The notes under the pieces are model-generated. The model did no database searches and was not told the origin of the DNA. It was given only the letters and a program-made list of their open reading frames with translations. Shown here one piece after another: positions 1 to 8,225 of a DNA stretch of 38,282 nucleotides; the stretch's first letter is position 1; each line of letters starts with the position of its first letter. Made by a program: the position numbers and the translations under genes. This stretch comes from Planococcus sp. ISL-109 (GTDB lineage Bacteria; Bacillota; Bacilli; Bacillales_A; Planococcaceae). Where the stretch lies: positions 169,331 through 207,612 of the forward strand of contig NZ_JAGGPW010000006.1 in NCBI RefSeq assembly GCF_018613655.1, given 5' to 3'.

Positions 1-6
1 ACTCAT
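1..6 (-). CDS. Start of a leftward gene that runs off the window
   Basis: Only the first two codons (Met-Ser) lie in the window. On the minus strand a GGAGG at 15-11 is followed after four A residues by ATG at 6-4. The spacing is slightly short but typical of Bacilli genes. Nothing can be said about the product. The stretch between this start and the DMT gene (about 16-217) holds no other gene I can support; a rightward reading frame from 51 looks partly coding-like but runs into the DMT gene in antisense. Confidence 0.4.
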
Positions 7-217
7 TTTTCCTCCATTCTGCTCTAAGGAAGCGATTTTTCAAACAGCGGATGAATCATATAAAAGCAGATATTATTTTAGCTGATTGGAATCGAGGAGA
101 TCTAACAGCCACCTCGCGCTCACGGGTTTACGAATATATTAATGATGCTTCAACAAGCAGCGACATATGGCCACACACCAATTCCAGCTCATTCCCATCA
201 TCTAAGCCGACAGGATT

Positions 218-1087
218 TCAATCGCTTTTTTTGACGCTTAAGGTCGTAACGGTTAAGAGAATCACGGCCATGCCAATCAATTGCACGATGGACAATTCCT
301 CTCCAAGCAGGAGAATCCCGAACAAAGAAGCGGTCACCGGCTCGACCATCGCAATGATCGAAGCGGTAGAAGGCGCCGTCAGTTTGATGCCGATTGTATA
401 GAGGGCAAAAGATAGTCCTGCGCCCAAAAGCCCAATTGCCATAAACCAGCCAATATCACCGGATGTAAGGACGGTAGCCGCTTCTTCGAAGTTCACAAAA
501 AAAGCTAAAGCGACACAAAAAACTAAAAAGGCCAGAGTCAATACCGTTTGCGGCTTGCCGATAGAAGCCGCATTTTTAAACCCGAAAATGAACAAAGCAT
601 AAGAAAGTCCCGCAGCAAGACCGGTCACTATCCCTGTAAGACTGACACTGCCAGAACCCGTATCGTAGACTTCAGTCAATAACACAATACCGAGCAGCAC
701 GCTGAAAATGCAGCCCCACTTAAACCATGTCGAGCGTTCCAACCGAAACAAAAAAGAAATGAGCAGGACGAATAATGGAGCGGTGTACATTAAAGTGGCA
801 GCGATCGGAACACTTGTCGACTGGATGCTGAGGAAATAGAAAGTGAAGTTTCCCGCTACACCGATCCCCGCTACCGCAGACCAGAAAATCAAAGAAGCAA
901 AAAGCTCTTGTTTTCCTTTTCTGCTTATCAATAACCAAATCAAGAAACAGGCTAGCCCGATCGCCCCTCGGTAAAATGAGATGATGAGAGGATCCCAGCC
1001 TTTACCCATTAAAATATCCGCCAGTCCCCCCGTAATTCCCCAACAAATTGCAGCAAGAATGATCATGCCGCTCCCTGAAAATTTCAT
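218..1087 (-). CDS. EamA/DMT superfamily transporter
   Basis: Predicted inner-membrane carrier of the drug/metabolite transporter superfamily. The 289 residues show about ten hydrophobic segments arranged as two EamA halves, roughly residues 6-140 and 150-285. The N-terminal pattern MIILAAICWGITGG and the second-half motif PSTASIIAMVEPVTASLFG are typical of the EamA repeat, and the length matches the family. The ATG start is preceded on the minus strand by GAGGGGG at a suitable distance. The substrate cannot be read from sequence; EamA proteins export amino acids, metabolites or toxic compounds. The gene is monocistronic as far as seen: the upstream neighbour on this strand is terminated by its own hairpin. 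Confidence 0.85.
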   Translation of the reverse strand: MKFSGSGMIILAAICWGITGGLADILMGKGWDPLIISFYRGAIGLACFLIWLLISRKGKQELFASLIFWSAVAGIGVAGNFTFYFLSIQSTSVPIAATLMYTAPLFVLLISFLFRLERSTWFKWGCIFSVLLGIVLLTEVYDTGSGSVSLTGIVTGLAAGLSYALFIFGFKNAASIGKPQTVLTLAFLVFCVALAFFVNFEEAATVLTSGDIGWFMAIGLLGAGLSFALYTIGIKLTAPSTASIIAMVEPVTASLFGILLLGEELSIVQLIGMAVILLTVTTLSVKKSD

Positions 1088-1239
1088 AATAGCCCCCTCA
1101 GTTCAAATATACTTGTTGATTAATGCACTTCCAAAAAAACCGATTAAAGCACTATATCCTTTGCATCGCTCGATAAAACGTCCCTTCCAAACTTCCCGCT
1201 GGAGCATGTCGATTTTCAAGCGGCTTTTTCTGCATAGAA

Positions 1240-1275
1240 AAAAGCCGGAGAAGCTATTCGCCCTCTCCGGCTTTT
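1240..1275 (-). terminator. Rho-independent terminator of the tandem-repeat wall protein gene
   Basis: A 12-bp arm AAAAGCCGGAGA pairs with TCTCCGGCTTTT across an 11-12 nt loop. On the minus strand it is followed by a T-rich run, 14 nt after the stop codon of the gene at 1289. A second overlapping hairpin (CGGCTTTTTC at 1221-1230 with GAAAAAAGCCG at 1237-1247) shares the left arm, so two mutually exclusive stems can form. Confidence 0.8.
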
Positions 1276-1288
1276 AAAAATCAATCGA

Positions 1289-2638
1289 TTATTGTTTTCT
1301 TGTGCGTACACTTACAGTTGTAACAAGTGCTGCCAATAGGAGTCCAGCTAGTACCCATAGGTAAGTCGAGCCTCCACTCATGCCGCCCATGCCAGTTGCT
1401 GGCATTTCAGATGGCATTGCCGCTTCGCCGAACTCTTCAGGGAATTGGTCCGTGATGGCTGCAGACAATCCAGCTGCTGGCATTGTCATATGTGCATATG
1501 CTTCGCGGATCGATGCGTATGCCGTTTCGTAATCGCCTGCTACGTAGCTGTCAAAAGCCGTAAGCAATTGATCGACGTGCGCCGTCAATCCTTCTTCCAA
1601 AGCATCAGCCGGCACACGGCCTTCTGTTGCTGCATCAAGAAGTGTTGCTTGTTCTACGATATAGCCGTCAAGATCAGCTTTCGCTTGTTCTTGTCCAGCT
1701 TCATCGCCGGATGCAGTCGCAGTTACGTAATCAACGAAGTAACCGATGTGAGAGCCCCAGATTTCTGAGAATTGCTCGCCCGCTTCGTCGCCGTAAACAG
1801 AACCAACAGCTGCTGATAGATCATCGGCATTGGCAAGAAGTGCGCCTGCTGCCTGGTCGAAGCTTTCCGCACCGTCAACGCCGTCTTGCATCGCCATAGC
1901 CGCAAGCCCTGCGTGTTCTGTGAAGATCATGTTCAATCCTGCACGCAGATCCACCGCTGCAGTATCCGGGTTGGTGTTATCGAACTGATCCGGGAATTGG
2001 TCCGTGATCGCGATCGACAAAGTTTCAGCGAACATGCTCATGTGGTGAATCGACTCGCGCTCTGATGCATAAGCGGTTTCAAAATCGCCTTCTGCATAAG
2101 CATCAAATGCTGTGATCAATTGATCAACGTGCGCATCCAAGCCTTCTTTCACTGCAGCTTCCGGCAAACGGCTTTCCGTTGCAGCATCAAAGAATTGTGC
2201 TTGCTCTGTTTTGTATTCTTCCAAGTCCGCTACCGCTTTCGCGCGGCCGTCTTCATCGCCGGCGCCTGTCGCTACGACGTAATCAACGAAATAGCCGATA
2301 TGGGACTGCCAGATTTCATCGAATTGCGCAGCTCCTTCTTCACCGTAAACGGACGCTACTGCCGCTTTCAAATCTTCCGCGTTAGCGATCAAAGCGGATG
2401 ACGCTTGGTCAAAGTCTTCCGCTCCGTCGATGCCTTTTTGCATGGTTTCGACTGCGAGGAATGCGTGCTCCGTCAAAAGGGTATCAAGTGCGATTCGAAG
2501 TTCTGCCGCTTTCGTTGCTGTCGGCGCCTCCATCTGCTCTGTTGCTGCGTGGCTTCCGTGGTCATCTGCAAGTGCTGCTGTCGGTACGAGTAGAGCCAAG
2601 CTCATCGGCAAGGCCACCATCAATTTATTCATCTTCAT
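1289..2638 (-). CDS. Secreted, LPxTG-like wall-anchored protein with two tandem helical domains
   Basis: A 449-residue exported protein. Residues 1-25 form a signal peptide (MKMNKLMVALPMSLALLVP, cleavage after AALA). Two homologous acidic helical domains follow, about residues 40-215 and 225-395. Each contains a TEHA(F/G)LA start, an IGYFVDYV core, a DAATE block and an ITDQFP end. The C-terminus has MPATG, a hydrophobic segment (about 20 residues) and RTRKQ, which is the layout of a sortase signal with Met in place of Leu. Histidine pairs (HMSM, HMTM) recur in both domains. Similar proteins are sometimes labelled copper amine oxidase-like, but I see no amine-oxidase catalytic motif. The ATG at 2638 is chosen because GGAGAG lies 7 nt upstream; an in-frame TTG is available 6 nt earlier. 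Function unknown. Confidence 0.7.
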   Translation of the reverse strand: MKMNKLMVALPMSLALLVPTAALADDHGSHAATEQMEAPTATKAAELRIALDTLLTEHAFLAVETMQKGIDGAEDFDQASSALIANAEDLKAAVASVYGEEGAAQFDEIWQSHIGYFVDYVVATGAGDEDGRAKAVADLEEYKTEQAQFFDAATESRLPEAAVKEGLDAHVDQLITAFDAYAEGDFETAYASERESIHHMSMFAETLSIAITDQFPDQFDNTNPDTAAVDLRAGLNMIFTEHAGLAAMAMQDGVDGAESFDQAAGALLANADDLSAAVGSVYGDEAGEQFSEIWGSHIGYFVDYVTATASGDEAGQEQAKADLDGYIVEQATLLDAATEGRVPADALEEGLTAHVDQLLTAFDSYVAGDYETAYASIREAYAHMTMPAAGLSAAITDQFPEEFGEAAMPSEMPATGMGGMSGGSTYLWVLAGLLLAALVTTVSVRTRKQ

Positions 2639-2705
2639 AATCAATCTCTCCTCTGTTGTTTTTTGTTGTTCTACTTACCCAACGGAGAGGAGAAGGACTT
2701 AGATC

Positions 2706-2722
2706 ACTTTTTTCAAAAAAGT
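2706..2722. promoter_or_regulatory. Palindrome in the divergent region upstream of the wall protein gene
   Basis: ACTTTTTT and AAAAAAGT flank one central base, a perfect 8-bp inverted repeat in the spacer between two divergent genes, about 70 bp before the wall-protein start. It could be an operator or a weak hairpin; the sequence alone does not decide. Confidence 0.3.
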
Positions 2723-2833
2723 TTTTAAATCGGCCGAATATATTGATTTCGTTTTATGTATTGCGAAAAATTGCTGAGCCAAGCGCCGCTGAATGCTATG
2801 CTTAATGAAAACCCAATAGGCAGGAGCGTGCAG

Positions 2834-3304
2834 ATGAACAGTTATTGCACACAGGTATTTCATCAACTGGAGATTGCGGTCAACTCGACTGCCGAACTGA
2901 TCTCTTCTATAGAAGAAAGCGAATGGGACGCACGTCCGACTGACGGAAAATTCTCCGTCGGCGAGCTGATTGGACATATCGCACTCATCTGCGAAGCGGA
3001 CCGGCGCATCGCGGATGGTTCGTCTGAATCGGAAATGTCCGCGTTTTATTTAGCATCGACACCTGATACATTAGAACAAGCCAAAACTGAACTGTTCGAA
3101 AGCTTCGAACGCTTACAAGCTTTTTACCTGCTATTAAATGAACAGCAACTCCATGAACTGTGCACCTCGTATTGGGGTGTGACCTACAGCCGCTATGAAT
3201 GGCTGCTCGAAACACTTGTCCACGTGATCCATCACCGGGGGCAGTTGCACGCTATGCTCGTCCACTGCCTCGGCAAGCAGCCAGATGTAGTGCTATTCGA
3301 ATGA
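2834..3304 (+). CDS. DinB-family (four-helix, metal-binding) protein
   Basis: A 156-residue cytoplasmic protein of the DinB/YfiT-like fold. The visible pattern is an early helix with the VGELIGHIA histidine (about residue 44) and a late helix with HVIHHRGQLHAML, giving the three-histidine metal site usual in this superfamily. Many members are thiol-dependent transferases or of unknown role (in Bacillus the family includes bacillithiol transferases); no substrate is evident here. The frame opens further upstream at 2756, but AGGAG at 2822-2826 lies 7 nt before ATG 2834 and the family alignment begins there, so 2834 is preferred. A hairpin terminator follows. Confidence 0.75.
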   Translation: MNSYCTQVFHQLEIAVNSTAELISSIEESEWDARPTDGKFSVGELIGHIALICEADRRIADGSSESEMSAFYLASTPDTLEQAKTELFESFERLQAFYLLLNEQQLHELCTSYWGVTYSRYEWLLETLVHVIHHRGQLHAMLVHCLGKQPDVVLFE

Positions 3305-3337
3305 ATTACTGACAGCGGCGCAACAGTTGAAATCCTT

Positions 3338-3366
3338 CGGAACTCACGCCATGAGTTCCGTTTTTC
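3338..3366 (+). terminator. Terminator of the DinB-like gene
   Basis: CGGAACTCA and TGAGTTCCG form a 9-bp perfect stem with a 5-nt loop, followed by TTTTTC, 34 nt after the stop codon. Confidence 0.85.
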
Positions 3367-3428
3367 GTTTTGTTCGTTAATTATTGCCAAAAATTTCTTT
3401 TAAATATTATCTAAATGGGTATTTTTTC

Positions 3429-3459
3429 TTTACTTACCTCTTGTTAACTGCGGTATAAT
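3429..3459 (+). promoter_or_regulatory. SigA-like promoter of the GGDEF-EAL gene
   Basis: A consensus TATAAT lies at 3454-3459. The best -35 is TTTACT at 3429-3434 with a 19-nt spacer, so the -35 is weak. Initiation near 3466 would leave almost no leader for an ATG at 3471 but about 29 nt for the ATG at 3495, which supports the later start. Confidence 0.5.
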
Positions 3460-3494
3460 AGCCCTACCACATGTCTGCGAAAGGACTGTTACTT

Positions 3495-6400
3495 ATGCCC
3501 CTAGATCCTGTGAGCTTGGCCTTCATCATATTATCCGTCCTGACAGCCATCGCCGCTTCCTATATTGCCCTTCTATTGATCGGCCGCATCACTGACCAAA
3601 GCCGTACCCGTCCGCTATTATGGATCGGGGGCAGCTCGATCGTTTTCGGCATGGGCATCTTTTCGATGCATTTCATCGGCATCTTGACCCACCACTCGGC
3701 CACACCGGTGCAATATGATCCATTCCTGTTGAGCATTTCGCTGATTGGGGCGATCAGCGCCGCGTTTCCGGCTTTTTATGCGCTGCGCTTGCCGAATCCG
3801 TCCAAAGCCCGGTTGTTGTTCAGCGGATTTTTTATCGGCTTCGGCGTGCTGTTCATGCATTACACTGGCATGGCCGCTGCACAAGTTATCGGAATACCGC
3901 TTTTCCATGCGCTGCCGTTCGTGTTGTCGGTCTTGATCGCGTTCGGCGTGTCACTCGTCGCTTTGCGTGTTTTTTCCCACAACCGCGAAACTACCGACTC
4001 ATCGTTTCGAAAACTCATCAGCGCCACCATACTCGGCGTCATGATTTCCGCAGTGCATTATACCGGCATGCAGGCCGTAAGCTATTCCGCAACATCTACC
4101 GCGCCAACGTCCTTCACCAATATGGGACTCGCCTTTGTCGTATCGGCGCTGATTCTCCTGTTGCTCGGCATTGCCGGCTATTTGGCGTATCTCGACCGCA
4201 AACAGCTGCTCAATGAACAGCGCTATTTGAAGAAAATCCGCGAAAGCGAACGGCGCTTCCGCCGCCTGGCCGATTTGTCGCCGGAAGCAATCGCCATCCA
4301 TAGCAACGGCCGCTTATTGTATGTCAACAAAGCATGCCTGCGGCTGTTCGGTGAAACGGAAGCCGATCAGTTCATTGGCACGAGTGTGCTCCATTACGTC
4401 CATCCCGATTACCATGAACTCGCAAAATCGCGCATTCACGAGATGCAACACGGCCACAGCATCAAGCCGTCCGAGCAATTGTGGGTCACACCAAAAGGCG
4501 CGGTCCATGAAGTGGAAGTTACCGGGATTGGCATCGAATTTGAAGGCAATGCAGCCGCACAACTGCTGATCCGCGACATCAGCGGACAGAAACAAATCAA
4601 CCGCGAACTCGAAGTCAACCGCCAGCGCTATGAATCGCTGTTCCAGAACAACCCCGACGGCATCTTTTCCATGGATGCGGCGGGACGTTTGATTGACGTC
4701 AATGAATCACTCCTGCGTTTGCTCGGCTATACGCGCGAGGAGTTGACCGAGACGACTTTCCATACCGTCGTCGAAGAATGCCAGCTCGATGCGACCGAAG
4801 CGAAGTTCCGCCTCGCGCTCGACGGCATCACGCAAAACTATGAAACGATCGGCATCCATAAAACCGGCCGCCGCGTGCCGCTGCGCATCACCAATATGCC
4901 GATTCTGATTGATGGCGCCGTGACCGGTGTCTACAGCATCGGCAAAGACATCTCGGCGGAAAAGCGGGCGCTCACCCTGCTTGCCGAAAGCGAGGAGAAA
5001 TACCGTTCGCTGTTCGACTACAACCTCGACGCCGTGTTCGAAATTGACCGGGACGGGTGTTTCGTCCATGCCAATGCCATGACCGAAAAATTAAGCGGCT
5101 ACACGCTCGATGAAATGATCGGGCTCGATTTCACGCCGCTCATCGCCGAAGGGCTCGAACGTGTTCAGAACTTTTTCGCCTCCGCACTCGCGGGGGAAGC
5201 GGTCAATTTCGAACAGCGCATCCAGCGAAAAGACGGCGTGATCATCGAAGTCGACATCAACGCCGTGCCGAAACGCAAAAACGGGGAAATCGACGGCGTC
5301 TTTACCATCATCCGTGACATCACCGATAAGAAAGCAAACGAACAGCAAATCAACCAGCTCGCCTTTACCGACCAGCTCACAGGGCTTCCGAATCGCCACT
5401 GGTTTTACCAGAATATCCGCAACGTGCTTGGCAGAACCGAAGAGCGCAATCAAAAAATCGCCGTGCTATTAGTCGATTTCGACGATTTCAAAAGCGTCAA
5501 CGACCTGCTCGGGCATTTTGGCGGCGACCAGTTCCTGAAAATCGTCGCAAGCCGCATCCACTCCTGCCTCGGGCCGACTGATGCGATTTCGCGCTTCGGC
5601 GGCGATGAATTCATCATCGTGTCCGAAAACACGACCGAACAACAAGCCCATGAGCTTGCCGAAACGATTCTGCATGGGATGCGTGAGCCGGTGCAGCTGC
5701 TCGGACAGGAATTCACCGTGACCTTGAGCATCGGTATCGCCGTCCAAAACGGCTGCGAAAGCGATGGCGAAGCGCTCATCAAAGAAGCTGATTTTGCCAT
5801 GTATTCCGCGAAGCAAAACGGCAAAAATAATTTCCAGGTGTTCACGAGTGAACTCGACAGCCTAATGACACGCAGAAGCCATTTGGAACAAGCGCTGAAA
5901 AAAGCGATTGACGAACAGCAATTCGCGCTGCATTACCAGCCGCAGATCAACCTGGCAAGTGGTGAAGTAATCGGCTATGAAGCGCTGCTTCGCTGGCAGT
6001 CGCCGTTTGGCAATGTGTCTCCGTCAGAATTCATCCCCGTCGCAGAAGAAACCGGCCTCATCGTACCCATCGGCGAATGGGTGCTGCGTCAGGCATGCCG
6101 CGACACGAAACGCTTCTGCGCACTCGGCCATGCGGCGGAAAACATTTCAGTCAATGTGTCCGCGCGCCAGTTCAAAGATCCGGACTTCAGCGAAAAAGTG
6201 CGCGCCATCTTTGAAGAAGAAGGCGTCGACCCGCGTCGTTTCGAAATCGAAATCACCGAAAGCGTCATGCTCGACATCGAACAGTCCGCCCGCATTATCT
6301 GCGAGTTGAAAGCGCTCGGCCTGCGCATCGCGATCGACGATTTCGGCGCCGGCTACTCGTCGTTGAAGGTCGTGAAAAATGTCGAAATCGACACGCTGAA

Positions 6401-6668
6401 AATCGATAAATCCTTGATGGATGAAGTGCTCATCAACCGGCGCAATTTGTTCATCCTCGCCGCCATCATCGAAGTCGGCAAAAACCTCGATGCCCGCATC
6501 GTCATCGAAGGCATCGAACTCGAAGAACAAGCGCAACTGTTGCAGCCGTTCGGCGTTGTCGTACAAGGCTATCTGTTCAGCCGGCCGCTGCCGCCGGGAA
6601 GCATCGATGCGTTCCTGAGCGATGCGCCACAGCACACGGCCAGAAGCAGTTCTCAGCAAAACGAATAA
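3495..6668 (+). CDS. MHYT-PAS-PAS-PAS-GGDEF-EAL cyclic-di-GMP signalling protein
   Basis: Large membrane sensor that can make and/or break cyclic-di-GMP. Order from the N-terminus (1057 residues): a seven-helix MHYT domain (about 1-240) with MHFIGI, MHYTGM and VHYTGM copper-ligand motifs; three PAS domains (about 250-370, 375-490, 500-615), the last two introduced by SLFQNN and SLFDYN; GGDEF (about 620-785); and EAL (about 795-1045). The GGDEF signature RFGGDEF is intact. EAL residues look complete: YEALLRW, SVNVSARQF, EITES, IDDFGAGYSS, LKIDKS, VIEG and QGYLFSRP. The GGDEF inhibitory-site arginine is not conserved (GPTD where RxxD is expected). The layout matches B. subtilis YkoW/DgcW with extra PAS domains. 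ATG 3495 is chosen for its AAAGGA 9 nt upstream and the promoter position; an in-frame ATG lies at 3471. Confidence 0.9.
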   Translation: MPLDPVSLAFIILSVLTAIAASYIALLLIGRITDQSRTRPLLWIGGSSIVFGMGIFSMHFIGILTHHSATPVQYDPFLLSISLIGAISAAFPAFYALRLPNPSKARLLFSGFFIGFGVLFMHYTGMAAAQVIGIPLFHALPFVLSVLIAFGVSLVALRVFSHNRETTDSSFRKLISATILGVMISAVHYTGMQAVSYSATSTAPTSFTNMGLAFVVSALILLLLGIAGYLAYLDRKQLLNEQRYLKKIRESERRFRRLADLSPEAIAIHSNGRLLYVNKACLRLFGETEADQFIGTSVLHYVHPDYHELAKSRIHEMQHGHSIKPSEQLWVTPKGAVHEVEVTGIGIEFEGNAAAQLLIRDISGQKQINRELEVNRQRYESLFQNNPDGIFSMDAAGRLIDVNESLLRLLGYTREELTETTFHTVVEECQLDATEAKFRLALDGITQNYETIGIHKTGRRVPLRITNMPILIDGAVTGVYSIGKDISAEKRALTLLAESEEKYRSLFDYNLDAVFEIDRDGCFVHANAMTEKLSGYTLDEMIGLDFTPLIAEGLERVQNFFASALAGEAVNFEQRIQRKDGVIIEVDINAVPKRKNGEIDGVFTIIRDITDKKANEQQINQLAFTDQLTGLPNRHWFYQNIRNVLGRTEERNQKIAVLLVDFDDFKSVNDLLGHFGGDQFLKIVASRIHSCLGPTDAISRFGGDEFIIVSENTTEQQAHELAETILHGMREPVQLLGQEFTVTLSIGIAVQNGCESDGEALIKEADFAMYSAKQNGKNNFQVFTSELDSLMTRRSHLEQALKKAIDEQQFALHYQPQINLASGEVIGYEALLRWQSPFGNVSPSEFIPVAEETGLIVPIGEWVLRQACRDTKRFCALGHAAENISVNVSARQFKDPDFSEKVRAIFEEEGVDPRRFEIEITESVMLDIEQSARIICELKALGLRIAIDDFGAGYSSLKVVKNVEIDTLKIDKSLMDEVLINRRNLFILAAIIEVGKNLDARIVIEGIELEEQAQLLQPFGVVVQGYLFSRPLPPGSIDAFLSDAPQHTARSSSQQNE

Positions 6669-6702
6669 AGACCAACTTCAAGCAGACCGTTAAAGCGGGA
6701 CT

Positions 6703-6742
6703 AAAAAAGGGCACGCAGCCGGCAATGGCTGCGTGCCCTTTT
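6703..6742. terminator. Bidirectional terminator between convergent genes
   Basis: AAAAGGGCACGCAGCC pairs with GGCTGCGTGCCCTTTT around a 6-nt loop, flanked by an A-run on the left and T-rich sequence on the right. It serves the GGDEF-EAL gene rightward and the monooxygenase gene leftward. Confidence 0.9.
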
Positions 6743-6748
6743 CCCTTT

Positions 6749-7807
6749 TCAATTTTTGCGTGTGTATTTGCGGATCGCCGGCAGAATCTCCGTCGAGAGC
6801 AACTCCAAGTTGCGCTCGAGGCGGCCCATCGGCACACCGCCGAAGTCCATTTGCGCGATATAGCGCTGATGCCCGTATAGTTCATGCTGATAGAGAATCT
6901 TCTCGATGATTTCCTGCGGGCTGCCGATGTTCATGACGCTTTCCTTTGTCCCGCCGTGCTGGAATGCGGACTGTGGATAACCGCGGCCGTTCGTTTTGAC
7001 CATCCCCTTATCCACATGTGGATAATATTCCGCAAGCGCCTGCTGCGTCGTGTCCGCGGCGTTGAAAAATCCGGCCGTTGCGACCGGCAAAGTTGCCGCG
7101 TCGAATCCCGCCTCATTTGCAGCGTTGCGGTAAGTATCGATCGTCGTCTTGAACGTCTCTACAGGACCGCCGAGCGTCGCGAGCATCATCGGCACACCGG
7201 CCTTCCCGGCTTTGATGGCGCTCGACGGATGCCCGCCGACTGCGCGCCAGATCGGAAGCGAACCCGTTTCCGGCCGCGGCAGGATTTGTGCGTCTTTGAG
7301 CGGTGCGCGGAAGCGGCCATTCCAGTTGATCGTTTCCTGCTTATTGATTTCAAGCAACAGCTCGAATTTCTCTTCGTATAATTCCTCGTAATAGCGGATG
7401 TCGTAGCCGAGCAGATCGAACAGCCCGACACGCGATGCACGGCCGGCGATGATTTCCGCGCGTCCCCCGGAAATCAGATCGATCGTCGCGAAATCTTCAA
7501 AGACACGCACCGGATCGGACGTGCTGATAATCGTCGATGAACTCGACACTTTTATTTTTTCAGTCGCCTGCGCAACCGCCGCCAAGACGACCGAATGCGC
7601 TTGCGTCGTGAAATATTCCTGATGGCTTTCGCCGACGCTGAAAAAGTCGACGCCTGCCTGTTCAGCAAGCTGCGCAAAGCGGATGATCTCGCGGACCCTC
7701 TCGCCTTCAGACTGCCGCTTGCCTGTATGTGGATCCGGCAAATGATCGCCGAGTGTATAAATGCCGAATTCCAGACCGTTGTCCGGATTGATGCGGTATT
7801 GTTCCAT
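6749..7807 (-). CDS. LLM-class flavin-dependent oxidoreductase (luciferase-like)
   Basis: A 352-residue TIM-barrel monooxygenase of the bacterial luciferase family, expected to use reduced flavin and oxygen. Visible family signatures are LEFGIYTLGDHLPDP near the N-terminus, the FFSVGESHQEYF strand-helix, VRVFEDFATIDLISGGRAEIIAGRAS, which carries the flavin-phosphate region, and LPIWRAVGGHPSSA. Substrate unknown. ATG 7807 is preferred over an in-frame ATG 33 nt earlier because AAAGGACGGAG stands directly upstream. It is transcribed alone. Confidence 0.85.
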   Translation of the reverse strand: MEQYRINPDNGLEFGIYTLGDHLPDPHTGKRQSEGERVREIIRFAQLAEQAGVDFFSVGESHQEYFTTQAHSVVLAAVAQATEKIKVSSSSTIISTSDPVRVFEDFATIDLISGGRAEIIAGRASRVGLFDLLGYDIRYYEELYEEKFELLLEINKQETINWNGRFRAPLKDAQILPRPETGSLPIWRAVGGHPSSAIKAGKAGVPMMLATLGGPVETFKTTIDTYRNAANEAGFDAATLPVATAGFFNAADTTQQALAEYYPHVDKGMVKTNGRGYPQSAFQHGGTKESVMNIGSPQEIIEKILYQHELYGHQRYIAQMDFGGVPMGRLERNLELLSTEILPAIRKYTRKN

Positions 7808-7971
7808 GTTCTCCGTCCTTTCGTCTTGTATTTTCCCCAAGCCATTTCAGTATAACGGCACAGAAACAACGGGGAGATCATCCATTTGACTGAAACCGGA
7901 GGAAGGAGAAGAGGCCCCTTCCGCTGAACTATATAAGTTGAACTCATAAATTTCATCTTTTGATATTCCGC

Positions 7972-8121
7972 AAAACCACTCCGAGAAAAGCTTTGCTCAG
8001 CTTCCCTTTGCTTATTCATTTCCTGCGGGCGAGCGCCAAGCCTCCTCAGAAGCTGCGCTTCCTGCGGGGTCTTGGCTGTCTCGTGTCGCTGCGCTGCTCC
8101 CTTGGGAGTCTCCGTGGTTTT
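7972..8121. repeat. Structured GC-rich intergenic element with terminal inverted repeats
   Basis: A 150-bp segment bounded by AAAACCAC at 7972 and GTGGTTTT ending at 8121. It is much more GC-rich than its AT-rich flanks. Inside, GCCAAG (about 8036) can pair with CTTGGC (about 8082), and within that stem AGAAGC pairs with GCTTCC-type sequence, giving a long imperfect hairpin. No convincing reading frame. It looks like a dispersed repeat or miniature element; only one copy is visible in this window. The remainder of the 7841-8225 gap holds short palindromes (ACACT-TAG-AGTGT near 8136, ATCAGT-TC-ACTGAT near 8152) that may be operator sites for the next gene. Confidence 0.4.
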
Positions 8122-8225
8122 GCTCCATATCTTACACTTAGAGTGTAGATCATCAGTTCACTGATAATTCTTTTGTTCAATTTATATAGTTATAAAACAA
8201 CATTGAAGTATTAGGAGGCCGACAG

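Noticed and set aside
51..401. Rightward 116-codon frame near the left edge
   Set aside because: It has no ribosome site close to its ATG and its second half is antisense to the well-supported DMT transporter gene. The first about 50 codons look mildly coding-like but match nothing I recognise.
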